Shown: positions 17,809 through 26,855, counted from the first letter of the stretch. The stretch: 64,000 nt of DNA from Paenibacillus sp. MAHUQ-63 (GCF_028765165.1 NZ_JARADB010000006.1:236689-300688); one strand, 5' to 3'. Made by a program: numbers and translations. The notes: generated from the sequence alone by a model not told the origin.

Positions 17809-18050
17809 CCAATTTCATTAATCCCCTATCTCAAGTATAGCGTTTCGCTGTGATTGAGTAAAGATTTATTTCAATCATTTTTACCGTTTAAATGTCATAT
17901 ATTGAATCAATTCAAAGCAAATCGGGCTCGTCCTACGATAACAGTTATTTTGCCGCATAGCGTAATTTCCATAAATGAATGATTCCTATCCAGCAAGCGA
18001 CTGCGCAGCCATTTTGTCATGCAAAAAAACTTTTTGGGAGGGTTACCCCG

Positions 18051-19067
18051 ATGTCCTGGAAAACAGCGCTCTATCATTATGTTCATGCCAAAAATCAAGC
18101 GGAGCTCGAAGGCTCCGCAGCGCCGCTAGAAGCCTATATCTCAGATAGCGCTTCTGTAAGAAAGCAGGATATCAGGGCCCGCAGGCTCCTGGAAAGCTTT
18201 CGGGAACGCGATGCCAAGCTGCTGCGAGGAGAGACCAAGCTGCGTCTCACCGGTGTCCGGGAAACCGCGTATGGGATCATAGCGGACATCCAGCTTCACC
18301 GGCAGCTGCACTACCGGATCGGATCGGCTGCGCATCTCGAAGAGCGGATGGAGTCGGAACGCGTCGTCATCGACAGTACGGCGAATCGTTGGCTCGTTAG
18401 AACGACGGAGTCCCTGCAAGGGGAACGATCGTTCCCGGGCAAGCGGGGCGTCTTTTTGCCTGAGCAGGAACAATTATCGGAGGGGGTCCGGAGGGCGCCG
18501 TCCCTCCCGTATATCAACCATAGTATACTCAATAGCGGAGCTCAGGAATTCGTTTCCCGCAAAATCATTTATAACCGTCCCAAAGCCGTCCAATATGCGG
18601 AAACGTGGTGGCAAACGCCCAATCCGAAGTATGAGGAATTTGAAGTCGATTGCACGAATTTTGTCTCGCAATGCCTCTTTGCAGGCGGGGCTCCAATGGA
18701 CTATACTGGGAAAAGGGATTTGGGCTGGTGGTATGCGGGCCGAAGAGGCAATCAAGAGCTCTGGAGCTTCTCCTGGGCGGTCGCCAACAGCTTGCAAAGC
18801 TTTCTCGCGCACAGCCGCAAAGGGCTGCAGGGCCATGCTGTCGAAGACCCCCGCGAGCTTGAGCCGGGCGACACGATCTCTTATGACTGGGACGGCGATG
18901 GCCGGTACCAGCACAATGTAATTGTGACGGGCAAGGATGCCAACGGCATGCCGCTCGTCAACGCGCACACCTATAACAGCCGCAATCGTTATTGGGCTTA
19001 TAAAGATTCGCCTGCCTGGACGGAGCGCACCAAGTACGTTTTCGTTCGGGTTGCTGATGAAATGTGA
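18051..19067 (+). CDS. Putative amidase-domain (Amidase_6) protein
   Basis: 338 residues. The N-terminal ~170 residues have no recognised fold. Residues ~185-338 form the 'putative amidase' domain with an NlpC/P60-like Cys-His arrangement: Cys in EVDCTNFVSQCLFAGG and His in YQHNVIVTG, plus the late NAHTYNSRNRYW. Most homologues are secreted cell-wall or spore proteins, but no signal peptide is visible here, so action in the cytoplasm or forespore is possible. ATG 18051 follows GGGAGGG. The reaction is not known. It is divergent from acnA. Confidence 0.78.
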   Translation: MSWKTALYHYVHAKNQAELEGSAAPLEAYISDSASVRKQDIRARRLLESFRERDAKLLRGETKLRLTGVRETAYGIIADIQLHRQLHYRIGSAAHLEERMESERVVIDSTANRWLVRTTESLQGERSFPGKRGVFLPEQEQLSEGVRRAPSLPYINHSILNSGAQEFVSRKIIYNRPKAVQYAETWWQTPNPKYEEFEVDCTNFVSQCLFAGGAPMDYTGKRDLGWWYAGRRGNQELWSFSWAVANSLQSFLAHSRKGLQGHAVEDPRELEPGDTISYDWDGDGRYQHNVIVTGKDANGMPLVNAHTYNSRNRYWAYKDSPAWTERTKYVFVRVADEM

Positions 19068-19118
19068 TCTGTTTTTAATGAAGAATGAAGGAATAGAACG
19101 ACTAGACGGAGGTACGCA

Positions 19119-20264
19119 ATGAGCGGCAAAATTAAGGTTGGACTCATCTATGGGGGGAAATCAGGAGAGCATGACGTGTCCTTGCAGACAGCTATGGCCG
19201 TTATGAAAGCCGTGGACTTCACGAAATATGAAGTGATCCCGTTTTATATCTCCAAAAGTGGCGAATGGAGAAGCGGCGCTCCACTACTCGCTCCCATAAC
19301 ATCGAAAGAGGTGCTGACCTTCAGCAGCGGAGATGCTGCCAACGCACCTGTTTCTAATGCTTTGGCACCTATTTTCGGCGCTGTCCAGCAAAAAGGCGAT
19401 GTCGCAATCGCTGCAGCGGCGCAGGCTGGAACGAAAGATGCAGGGTTGGATGTGATTTTCCCGCTGCTGCACGGTACGTTCGGCGAAGACGGGACGATCC
19501 AAGGATTATTGGAAATGGCGAACGTTCCTTACGTAGGAGCAGGGGTGCTTGCTTCCGCCGTGGGCATGGATAAAGTCATGATGAAGAAGATCTTTGCGCA
19601 AGAAGGGCTTCCGCAATGTATTTTCCGTCATTTCACACGGGCGGAGTGGGAGAGAAATCGTGCCTATCACCTCGTTGAACTCGAGACGGCGATCGGCTAC
19701 CCTTGCTTCGTAAAGCCGGCGAACCTGGGCTCCAGCGTTGGAATTTCCAAAGCTAGAAATCAAGAGGAGCTTATTCGGGCGGTTAATTTCGCCTTCCAAT
19801 ACGACCGCAAGGTGATTATTGAAGAAAATATCGATGCCCGGGAGATCGAAGTCGCTGTTCTTGGCAATGACGAGCCGCAAGCTTCCGTTGCCGGTGAAAT
19901 CGTGTCCTCGAACGAATTCTACGATTACAAAGCGAAATATGTAGACGGCAAATCGGCGATGGTCATTCCGGCGGAGATTCCGACGGAGATATCAGAGCGC
20001 ATCAGAGAGCTGGCGATTAAAGCTTTCCAGGCGATCGACGGCAGCGGCTTATCCCGTGTTGACTTCTTCCTGGGCAAAGCCGATCAGAAGGTTTATATCA
20101 ACGAAATCAATACGATGCCTGGCTTTACGCCTTTCAGTATGTACCCGCTGTTATGGCAGGAATCGGGCAAACCCTACGCAGAGCTGCTGGACGATCTGAT
20201 TCGTCTGGCTATTGACCGGCATACGGCGAAGCAAAATATCCAATATACTTTTGATGTGGAGTAG
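19119..20264 (+). CDS. ddl: D-alanine--D-alanine ligase
   Basis: 381-residue ATP-grasp enzyme joining two D-alanines for peptidoglycan precursors in the cytoplasm. Seen are the N-terminal GGKSGEHDVSLQTA, the PLLHGTFGEDGTIQGLLEM substrate loop, the ATP-grasp CFVKPANLGSSVGISK, and the metal-binding VYINEINTMPGFT. The omega-loop Tyr in FYDYKAKY indicates D-Ala-D-Ala rather than the D-lactate activity of vancomycin-resistant types. Strong GGAGGT site before ATG 19119. Confidence 0.95.
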   Translation: MSGKIKVGLIYGGKSGEHDVSLQTAMAVMKAVDFTKYEVIPFYISKSGEWRSGAPLLAPITSKEVLTFSSGDAANAPVSNALAPIFGAVQQKGDVAIAAAAQAGTKDAGLDVIFPLLHGTFGEDGTIQGLLEMANVPYVGAGVLASAVGMDKVMMKKIFAQEGLPQCIFRHFTRAEWERNRAYHLVELETAIGYPCFVKPANLGSSVGISKARNQEELIRAVNFAFQYDRKVIIEENIDAREIEVAVLGNDEPQASVAGEIVSSNEFYDYKAKYVDGKSAMVIPAEIPTEISERIRELAIKAFQAIDGSGLSRVDFFLGKADQKVYINEINTMPGFTPFSMYPLLWQESGKPYAELLDDLIRLAIDRHTAKQNIQYTFDVE

Positions 20265-20270
20265 ATGCTC

Positions 20271-20588
20271 ATGGGATTTCAAACGGAATTCAATTCGGTC
20301 TGTAAATTCAAGTCCGCGCAGGAGTTGTTCGAGCTGTTGGAATACGGCCGCGGCAAAATGGTCAAAAGCGGTTTCCGCGTCTTCCCGACAGGGCAGAAGG
20401 TGATTGCGTATACCCCTGACAATCAGGCGATCGCAATTGTCAAAATTCTGGCCTCCATCGCGGAAATCAACTTCCAAGGCGAAGAAGTGACGCAGGTGGA
20501 GATGGAGCTGGTTCGCCGGCTGACGGAAGAAGAGGCAACCGTCCAAACGAAGCTCGCCCACGAAATGTTTTTCGGAGAGCAAGCTTAA
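20271..20588 (+). CDS. Small conserved-looking protein of unknown function
   Basis: 105 residues, soluble, mixed alpha/beta in appearance, no signal or membrane segment. Segments such as GKMVKSGFRVFPTGQKVIAYTP and AIVKILASIAEINFQGEEVTQVE look like a compact fold. It begins 6 bases after the ddl stop codon, so it is probably co-transcribed with ddl. Two ATGs are possible: 20265 lies only 3 bases from GGAG, while 20271 has 9-base spacing and is chosen. I do not recognise the family and assign no function. Confidence 0.75.
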   Translation: MGFQTEFNSVCKFKSAQELFELLEYGRGKMVKSGFRVFPTGQKVIAYTPDNQAIAIVKILASIAEINFQGEEVTQVEMELVRRLTEEEATVQTKLAHEMFFGEQA

Positions 20589-20596
20589 TAGAAGAA

Positions 20597-20626
20597 GACA
20601 TCGTCCGGATGGACGGTGTCTTTTTT
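20597..20626 (+). terminator. Intrinsic terminator after the ddl operon
   Basis: GACATCGTCC-GGAT-GGACGGTGTC stem followed by T6. Confidence 0.88.
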
Positions 20627-20736
20627 ATACCGTGGTACTGCAAGCGGTACTACAAGAAGTTAGTACTTATTCTCCCGGTCCGGCAGAGCTACAATAGTCT
20701 GTAGATGCATTTAGCAACACGGAAGGAATGAGTGTA

Positions 20737-21033
20737 TTGAGAAAATTTCGCGCCTACTGGCTTTTTAATATCCTTTTCGGTATCCCGACGCCCTATGTCG
20801 TCATCTTTCTGATATTTGGCTTTTACGGCTTCATGTCGCCATCTTCGACGCAGGATAAGTATGTCGCCGCGGCAGCCTTAATCCTATATATTCTTGTATG
20901 GTTGATCGGGAATATAATCATCCTGCGCAAAGAGGACCGCGGAACCATGCTGGGGATGCTGGCGCTAAGCCCTTTGCCGATCGGCGTCGCGGCTTTTTGC
21001 AGCTTCAAGATCATCATGGCGCTAACCGCGTGA
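20737..21033 (+). CDS. Small integral membrane protein, unknown function
   Basis: About 98 residues with three predicted membrane helices (YWLFNILFGIPTPYVVIFLIFGFYGF, VAAAALILYILVWLIGNIIIL, GMLALSPLPIGVAAFCSFKIIMAL) joined by short loops, one with KEDRG. The start is uncertain: GGAAGGA ends directly against ATG 20728, while TTG 20737 has a 9-base spacing and is chosen. No motif gives a function. It stands alone, ahead of uvsE. Confidence 0.65.
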   Translation: MRKFRAYWLFNILFGIPTPYVVIFLIFGFYGFMSPSSTQDKYVAAAALILYILVWLIGNIIILRKEDRGTMLGMLALSPLPIGVAAFCSFKIIMALTA

Positions 21034-21122
21034 AGGAAGCGAACCTTCAAGGTATGGCGCTTCTGAACCCTGGGTAACCTAAGACAGTATTTTTTACCAT
21101 GACTTCTTGGAGGTTCACAGGC

Positions 21123-22109
21123 ATGATGATTCGCCTCGGGTATGTGGCGATGTCGACGGTCGTCAAGAACGCCTCGCCGTCCAAAACAATGACAGCCACC
21201 AACTTCAGCAAGCTGGCGGACCGTGAGGCCGCGATACGGAAGCTGGAGCGCATAGGCGCGGAAAACCTTCATAATACGCTCCGGCTGCTGCGGCATAACC
21301 GGGCGCATGACATCATGGTTTTCCGCTTCTCCTCCAGGTTCATTCCCCTTATCGGGCATGAGATGCTCGGAGACTGGGATCCGATACCCGTGCTCTCCGC
21401 CGAATTCGAAGAGCTTGGCGCCTACGCCAGACAGTGGGGCATGCGCGTGAGCTTTCACCCGGACCACTTCACCGTGCTTAGTACGCCGAAGGCCGATGTA
21501 CTGCAGAAGTCCGTCGCCGATCTGGAGCGGCATAATGCGATGCTGGACGCGATGGGGTTCGGCCCTGAAGCCATGTACAACATTCATGTCGGGGGTTCGT
21601 ACGGGGATAAGCAGAAGGCCGCGAAACGGTTTATTCAGAATTTCGCAGCGCTCCGTCCCGAGATCCGGCACAGAATTACGCTCGAGAATGATGATAAGAC
21701 GTTCACCGCCGGAGAGACGCTGGAGATTGCGGAAACCGTCGGAGTGCCCATGGTTCTGGACGTGCATCACCACGCCGTCAATAACGAGGGAGAGGACGCC
21801 GCCGAGATGTGGCCGCGCATTCAGCGCACGTGGTTAAGACCGGAGATCAGCCTGTCTTCGCCTGAAGAGGCGCTTCCGCCCAAAATACACATTTCCAGTC
21901 CCAAGAGCGAATCCGACCCGAGAAGCCATGCCGATTATGTTGAGATCGGTCCCCTGATGACATTCCTCCGCGCCATAGCGCCGACAACACCGAGATTGGA
22001 CATCATGATCGAAGCCAAAATGAAGGACGAAGCGCTATTTCGCCTCATGGAGGACTTCAAGCTCCAGGAAGGAGTCACGGTCAGGGACCAAGCATCCGTC
22101 GAGCTGTAG
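21123..22109 (+). CDS. uvsE: UV DNA damage endonuclease
   Basis: 328 residues. TIM-barrel endonuclease that nicks 5' to UV photoproducts and some abasic sites, starting an alternative excision repair. The N-terminal RLGYVAMS is typical, as are the metal-binding motifs VSFHPDHFTVL, YNIHVGGSYGDK, ITLENDD and PMVLDVHHHAVN. The late SSPKSESDPRSHADYV and DIMIEAKMKDEAL complete the fold. GGAGGT lies before ATG 21123. It is often seen in spore formers, where it adds to the UV resistance of germinating spores. Confidence 0.93.
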   Translation: MMIRLGYVAMSTVVKNASPSKTMTATNFSKLADREAAIRKLERIGAENLHNTLRLLRHNRAHDIMVFRFSSRFIPLIGHEMLGDWDPIPVLSAEFEELGAYARQWGMRVSFHPDHFTVLSTPKADVLQKSVADLERHNAMLDAMGFGPEAMYNIHVGGSYGDKQKAAKRFIQNFAALRPEIRHRITLENDDKTFTAGETLEIAETVGVPMVLDVHHHAVNNEGEDAAEMWPRIQRTWLRPEISLSSPEEALPPKIHISSPKSESDPRSHADYVEIGPLMTFLRAIAPTTPRLDIMIEAKMKDEALFRLMEDFKLQEGVTVRDQASVEL

Positions 22110-22210
22110 CGATTCCGTATTTATTTCTTGAATTGTTTGGCAAAATGGGGTACTTTGGAGAATGGGTAATAGTACGCATAATCCAATGTTGAGAGGGGTT
22201 TTCCGCGACC

Positions 22211-22981
22211 ATGAGTCAACTGTTAGCAGGAAAAAATATACTTGTCATGGGTGTTGCCAACGACCGCAGCATCGCATGGGCGATTGCGCAATCCTTAGCG
22301 GCACAAGGCGCTAATCTGGTGTTTACGTATGAGAACGAGCGCGTTGAGGAACGCGTGCGCAAGCTGGCCGACACGATCCCTGGTGCTACGCTGATGCCTT
22401 GCAACGTTACGGTGGATGCCGAGATCGACACGCTGGCTGAGACGCTGAAGGACAAGCTCGGCGTTGTTCATGGACTTGTACATAGCATTGCTTTTGCCAG
22501 AACGGAAGAGCTGGACGGCTTGTTCGTCGACACCTCCCGCGATGGTTTCGCCTTGGCGCACGACATCTCCGCGTACTCGCTCGTCGCGGTGTCCAAGCGC
22601 ATTTATCCGCTGATGACGGAAGGCGGCAGCATCATGACGATGACCTACCTCGGCGCAGAACGCGCGATGAAGAACTACAACGTCATGGGCGTGGCCAAAG
22701 CGGCATTGGAAGCTTCCGTACGCTACCTGGCGGCTGATCTCGGCCAATTCGGCATTCGCGTGAACGGCATTTCCGCAGGGCCGATCCGTACGCTGGCTGC
22801 CAAAGGCATCAAAGATTTCAACTCCATCCTGCGTCAAGTGGAAGAGAAAGCCCCGCTGCGCAAAACGACCGAAACAGCCGAAGTAGGCGACACGGCGATG
22901 TTCTTAATGAGCAACCTGTCCCGCGGCATCACGGGCGAAGTGATTTATGTGGACGGCGGATACCATATCGTCGGCGTTTAA
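22211..22981 (+). CDS. fabI: Enoyl-[acyl-carrier-protein] reductase (NADH)
   Basis: 256-residue short-chain dehydrogenase carrying out the last reduction of fatty-acid elongation. Residues Tyr146, Tyr156 and Lys163 fall at the same numbers as in E. coli FabI. The cofactor loop GVANDRSIAWAIA (14-26) and SIAFA (92-96) also match. GAGAGGGG precedes the ATG. It is the triclosan-sensitive type of enzyme. No FapR-type palindrome was found in the 100 bases upstream. Confidence 0.95.
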   Translation: MSQLLAGKNILVMGVANDRSIAWAIAQSLAAQGANLVFTYENERVEERVRKLADTIPGATLMPCNVTVDAEIDTLAETLKDKLGVVHGLVHSIAFARTEELDGLFVDTSRDGFALAHDISAYSLVAVSKRIYPLMTEGGSIMTMTYLGAERAMKNYNVMGVAKAALEASVRYLAADLGQFGIRVNGISAGPIRTLAAKGIKDFNSILRQVEEKAPLRKTTETAEVGDTAMFLMSNLSRGITGEVIYVDGGYHIVGV

Positions 22982-23005
22982 TAAGATTCGTTGATATAAG
23001 AAACG

Positions 23006-23045
23006 GTCCGTATTGCCCTAAGCCGGCAGTGCGGATTTTTATTTT
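23006..23045 (+). terminator. Intrinsic terminator of fabI
   Basis: TCCGTATTGCC / GGCAGTGCGGA stem with G-T pairs, then T5 and further T's. Confidence 0.75.
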
Positions 23046-23161
23046 TGCGATATGTATGATTGTACGAATATTTTGGGATGAAACGTACTAGTATTACAAA
23101 CGTATAATTTACTATACTTAATTTACTTATAAATTCAATTAATAAGAAAGAGTTGATATAA

Positions 23162-24022
23162 ATGTCAAATAGTGGCGCGGAACCTTATGTAATCGGGAGT
23201 AAAAGCTTCACGGCAGTGGCTATTAACACGGCGGCCAAAGCAGGTGAATGGATTAAGAGCAAGATGGGAGATATCAATCGCATCGACACGAAATACTCAC
23301 CGCAGGACCTGGTGACGGAAGTGGATAAGGGCTCTGAGAAGCTTATCCGCAATTTGATTATGACGCATTTCCCTAATCATTCGATTCTGGGGGAAGAGGG
23401 CGTAGAACCGGGACCGGAAGCTTCGGCAAGGGCGCTGCAAGCGATGATCGAAGAGGAATACCTCTGGATCGTGGATCCGATTGACGGCACGACCAACTTC
23501 GTTCACGGCTTTCCGTTCTTCTCCGTCTCGATCGCACTGGCTCACAAAGGCGAGATCATTGTAGGCGTCGTGTATGACCCTTCCCGTGACGAACTGTTCG
23601 TTGCCGAGAAAGGCAAAGGGGCTTACATGCACGGCAAAAGGGCGCTCGTATCCGAGGAAGACCGATTGTCGAGCTCTCTGGTGGCAACAGGGTTCCCGGC
23701 TGACCGCAACGGGGCTCTGCCGATTAACCTGAAGGGCGTGCAGGCGCTGGCGCCCAAAGTGCGCAACCTGCGCGTAGCCGGTTCGGCAGCCTTGCATCTG
23801 GCTTATGTCGCGACAGGCAGACTGAGCGGCTTCTGGGAAGTTGGCCTGAACGCTTGGGATATCGCGGCGGGAGCCTTATTGATTCAGGAGTCCGGCGGCC
23901 AAGTGACGGATACGGAAGGAAGGCCATACAATTTGGCCGTGCGCAATGTGCTGGCAACGAATGGACATATCCATGATGAGCTGCGGCAGGAGCTGGCGCA
24001 AGCGCAAGCGACCGGGTTTTAG
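23162..24022 (+). CDS. Inositol monophosphatase-family phosphatase
   Basis: 286 residues. Magnesium-dependent sugar or inositol phosphate phosphatase (SuhB/IMPase fold). Metal ligands are seen in ILGEEG (Glu78-Glu79) and DPIDGTTNFVH (Asp105, Asp108), and the second metal or phosphate site in WDIAAGALLIQESGG. An N-terminal extension of ~20 residues precedes the fold. The ribosome site (AAGAAAGAG) is weak. It lies next to kdgK-kdgA but has its own terminator. The physiological substrate is not evident. Confidence 0.9.
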   Translation: MSNSGAEPYVIGSKSFTAVAINTAAKAGEWIKSKMGDINRIDTKYSPQDLVTEVDKGSEKLIRNLIMTHFPNHSILGEEGVEPGPEASARALQAMIEEEYLWIVDPIDGTTNFVHGFPFFSVSIALAHKGEIIVGVVYDPSRDELFVAEKGKGAYMHGKRALVSEEDRLSSSLVATGFPADRNGALPINLKGVQALAPKVRNLRVAGSAALHLAYVATGRLSGFWEVGLNAWDIAAGALLIQESGGQVTDTEGRPYNLAVRNVLATNGHIHDELRQELAQAQATGF

Positions 24023-24034
24023 ATAGTGACAGGA

Positions 24035-24059
24035 GGAGCCGCGATGGCGGCTCTTTTTT
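24035..24059 (+). terminator. Intrinsic terminator of the IMPase gene
   Basis: GAGCCGC-GAT-GGCGGCTC stem with T6. Confidence 0.88.
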
Positions 24060-24104
24060 GTTGGCAATAGGGCGTTAATGCACTATAATATGAGGTATAA
24101 TCAT

Positions 24105-24122
24105 AGTTTAAACGTTTCAATT
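24105..24122. promoter_or_regulatory. Partial palindrome upstream of kdgK, LacI-type-like
   Basis: AGTTTAAACGTTTCAATT resembles the TGAAACGTTTCA-style operators of LacI-family regulators such as Bacillus KdgR, with an imperfect left half. No such regulator is encoded in the window. Confidence 0.3.
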
Positions 24123-24151
24123 AACATTCAGAGAATGGATGGAGACTATTC

Positions 24152-25129
24152 ATGACAATGAACACACAAGCTCAATCGCTAGCGTCACCTGACATTATCA
24201 CTTTCGGAGAAACAATGGCGCTGCTCATGCCATCTAACGGGAAGGGGCTCGAGTATTCATCCGAGCTTCACAGTTTATTCGGCGGCGCGGAAAGCAACGT
24301 GGCGATCGGTATCTCCCGTCTGGGCGGCAGCGCGGGCTGGTTCGGACGTCTAGGCAAAGATCCGATGGGCCGTCTGATTTACAAAAAAATCCGCGGCGAA
24401 GGCGTCGACGTCTCCCGCGCTGAATTGACGGCGGAAGCTCCCACAGGCCTGATGATGCGCGAAGTCATCATGGGCAAAACGTCCGTCTACTATTACCGCA
24501 AAAATTCGGCCGCCAGCCGTATGAGCGTGCAGCACCTGGACGAGACCTATATCGCCGGAGCGAAGATGCTGCACCTGACAGGCATCACGCCGGCGTTAAG
24601 CGAATCTTGCAAAGAGGCCGCTTTCGAAGCCGTCCGCATCGCCCGCAAGCATGGCGTCAAAGTCAGCTTTGACCCTAATCTGCGGCTGAAGCTATGGAGC
24701 ATCGACGAAGCGCGACCTGTGCTGCTGGAGTTGGCCGGCCTGTGCGATATTTTCCTGCCGGGGCTGGATGAGCTGAAGCTTCTGTACCAGACGGAAGACT
24801 GGGATGTGATCGTAAGCAAGCTGCGTGAGCTGTCGGCAATCTCCATAGTCAAAGGCGGAGAGACCGAAACGTATGTCGTCACGAAGGACGCCGTCACGGC
24901 CGTCCCTTATTTCAAGGCGGAGCAAGTGGTCGATACGGTTGGCGCAGGAGATGGCTTTTGTGCAGGGTTTCTGGTAGGCTTGTCCAAAGGATACGAGTAC
25001 ACCGAAGCGGTGCGTATCGGCAATCTGGTAGGCTCTCTGATCGTGCAAACCGAGGGCGACTGGGAAGGCGCTCCTACTTGGGAGCAAGTGGATGCCATTC
25101 TTAACGATGTTAAACATATAGAACGCTAA
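24152..25129 (+). CDS. kdgK: 2-keto-3-deoxygluconate kinase
   Basis: 325 residues, PfkB-type carbohydrate kinase phosphorylating KDG to KDPG. The N-terminal ITFGETMALLMP and GGAESNVAIGISRLGG sugar-binding elements are visible, as are the mid YYYRKNSAASRMS block and the C-terminal PfkB signature DTVGAGDGFCAGFL with the catalytic Asp. Assignment to KDG rather than fructose rests on the partner kdgA 32 bases downstream. The pair completes pectin, hexuronate or gluconate breakdown to pyruvate and glyceraldehyde 3-phosphate. Confidence 0.9.
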   Translation: MTMNTQAQSLASPDIITFGETMALLMPSNGKGLEYSSELHSLFGGAESNVAIGISRLGGSAGWFGRLGKDPMGRLIYKKIRGEGVDVSRAELTAEAPTGLMMREVIMGKTSVYYYRKNSAASRMSVQHLDETYIAGAKMLHLTGITPALSESCKEAAFEAVRIARKHGVKVSFDPNLRLKLWSIDEARPVLLELAGLCDIFLPGLDELKLLYQTEDWDVIVSKLRELSAISIVKGGETETYVVTKDAVTAVPYFKAEQVVDTVGAGDGFCAGFLVGLSKGYEYTEAVRIGNLVGSLIVQTEGDWEGAPTWEQVDAILNDVKHIER

Positions 25130-25161
25130 ATGCATGCTTGCAAAAGAAGGAGAAGATTCCG

Positions 25162-25824
25162 TTGAAGAAATTGAAACTTGTTCAGCAAATATCAAATGAA
25201 GGCGTCGTAGCCGTCCTCCGTGGCGAAACGCCGGAAGAAGTCGTAGAAATGGCGAATCAAGCCATTGCAGGGGGCATCAAAGTCATCGAGGTCACAATGA
25301 CGGTGCCATTCGCGCTGCGCGCCATCGAGGAGCTTGCGAAGCGCTACTCGAGCACTACGCAGGACGCATCCAAATACGCGATCATCGGCGTGGGCACGGC
25401 CCTCGACCCGGAAACAGCGCGTGCTGCGATTCTGAGCGGTGCCGAGTTCGTCGTCGGCCCGTCGCTGAACCCCGGCACGGTTGCACTGTGCAACCGTTAC
25501 CGCGTGCCCGTCATGCCAGGGTGCATGACGATCCAGGAAATTCAAACGGCGCTGGAGCTTGGCGTCGATATCGTGAAGCTGTTCCCGGGTAACCTCTATT
25601 CCCCGGCGATGATTAAAGCCATTAAAGGTCCGCTGCCGCAGGCGAACATTATGCCAACCGGCGGGGTCTCGCTGAGCAACCTCGGCGAATGGATCCAAGC
25701 CGGCGCCGTAGCCGTCGGCATCGGCTCCGATTTGACCAGCGAAGCGGTCAAAACCGGCAATTACAGCCTTGTCGCTAAGAAGGCTGCCCAATATATCGAG
25801 GCCTACCAAGCGGCCAAGAAGTAG
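25162..25824 (+). CDS. kdgA: KDPG (2-keto-3-deoxy-6-phosphogluconate) aldolase
   Basis: 220 residues, class I aldolase splitting KDPG to pyruvate and glyceraldehyde 3-phosphate. Glu43 in VIEVTMT and the Schiff-base Lys139 in VKLFPGN are visible. GGVSLSNLGEWIQAGAVAVGIGSDL forms the phosphate site. The start is TTG 25162, 9 bases after AAGGAGA; upstream in-frame codons lie inside or before that site. It follows kdgK closely and ends in a strong terminator. Confidence 0.92.
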   Translation: MKKLKLVQQISNEGVVAVLRGETPEEVVEMANQAIAGGIKVIEVTMTVPFALRAIEELAKRYSSTTQDASKYAIIGVGTALDPETARAAILSGAEFVVGPSLNPGTVALCNRYRVPVMPGCMTIQEIQTALELGVDIVKLFPGNLYSPAMIKAIKGPLPQANIMPTGGVSLSNLGEWIQAGAVAVGIGSDLTSEAVKTGNYSLVAKKAAQYIEAYQAAKK

Positions 25825-25832
25825 GATTTGGA

Positions 25833-25868
25833 TGCGCTCCGTCGAATGGATGACGGAGCGCTTTTTTT
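25833..25868 (+). terminator. Intrinsic terminator of kdgK-kdgA
   Basis: GCGCTCCGTC / GACGGAGCGC stem followed by T8. Confidence 0.92.
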
Positions 25869-25884
25869 TGTGGGAGGGATCGCA

Positions 25885-26733
25885 TTGGGTCATGAAGGGG
25901 CGAGACTGCTTTTGCAAGTGGACGACCTGCAAGCGTCGATAGCTTATTATACAGCCCGGCTTGGCTGGACACTGTTGGAAACCGGGGCGGCCGGCCATGC
26001 GGCGCTGATGCATATCCTTAACGATTATCGAGCGGTATTAATCGAACGCGGTCAACCGGCCGGGAGCTGGCTGCTGCCTAAATATACCGCTCCGAAGCCC
26101 GGCGACTTGATCTACCTGGGCGTTCCTTCTGTTAACGAAGTGGAGCGAGACCTGCTAGACAAGGACTTCGGGGAGCTAAAAAAAGAAGAAGATCCCGGCC
26201 ATATTCGCAAACTAATCGTACCGGATCTCAACGGGTATACATGGGTGTATTGGGAAGAACTTGCCGCAACGGATGAGGAAATAGCAGCTATGTATGCAGA
26301 CGGACCGGGAGAGCTGGAACGTGTGGTAGCCGGCTTGACGGCCGGGCAGTTGGGCTTATCCATCGAACCGGGTAAGTGGACGATACGCGAGCATGTGCTG
26401 CATGTGGTGGACTTGGAGCAAGTCGCCATGCATAAAGTGAAATATGCCCTGGCTGAGCCAGGCCGTTCGTTCCAAGGCAACAGCTTCTCCCAGGACGACT
26501 GGTGCGCAGGGCTTGATTACCGCAACAGGCCGATCCGTGCAGAGCTCCTGCTGTTCCGAGCTATGCGGGAGCATATCCTGGGCTTGTGCGAGCATTTGCC
26601 GGACGCCTTACAGCGCTCGGTGATCACTCAAGATCGCGAGGAAACAGTGGCGAAACTGTTGAAGATGATGGCAGGCCACGCGCTGCATCATATCCGAACG
26701 GTGCAGAGGATTCGCGAGCTGCATAATTGTTAA
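25885..26733 (+). CDS. VOC (glyoxalase-like) and DinB-like fusion protein
   Basis: 282 residues. Residues ~5-128 form a vicinal-oxygen-chelate domain (LLLQVDDLQASIAYYTARLGWTLLE ... VPDLNGYTWVYWEE). Residues ~135-282 form a DinB/YfiT-like four-helix bundle with histidines placed for a metal: HVLHVVDLEQVAMHK and MAGHALHHIRTVQ. DinB-like proteins are often thiol-dependent metalloenzymes and VOC proteins often thiol-linked lyases, so a joint thiol-related role is possible but unproven. The start is TTG 25885 after GGGAGGG; the ORF otherwise extends into the upstream terminator. Confidence 0.8.
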   Translation: MGHEGARLLLQVDDLQASIAYYTARLGWTLLETGAAGHAALMHILNDYRAVLIERGQPAGSWLLPKYTAPKPGDLIYLGVPSVNEVERDLLDKDFGELKKEEDPGHIRKLIVPDLNGYTWVYWEELAATDEEIAAMYADGPGELERVVAGLTAGQLGLSIEPGKWTIREHVLHVVDLEQVAMHKVKYALAEPGRSFQGNSFSQDDWCAGLDYRNRPIRAELLLFRAMREHILGLCEHLPDALQRSVITQDREETVAKLLKMMAGHALHHIRTVQRIRELHNC

Positions 26734-26775
26734 GAAGGTAACATAATTACTGGGCAAACAGGATAAGCATACAGA

Positions 26776-26806
26776 AAACCCTAGGTCAGAAAAGTGACCT
26801 AGGGTT
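26776..26806 (+). terminator. Intrinsic terminator after the VOC-DinB gene
   Basis: AAACCCTAGGTCA / TGACCTAGGGTTT perfect stem with a short loop. Few T's follow, but A/T symmetry could allow use from either side. Confidence 0.7.
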
Positions 26807-26855
26807 TATTGATTATGGGCGATTAATCTGCTAAGATATAGAGTGATACAATATT

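Noticed and set aside
22110..22210. FapR operator before fabI
   Set aside because: No palindrome of TTAGTACCTAGTACTAA-type; TAGTACGCATAAT is too dissimilar.
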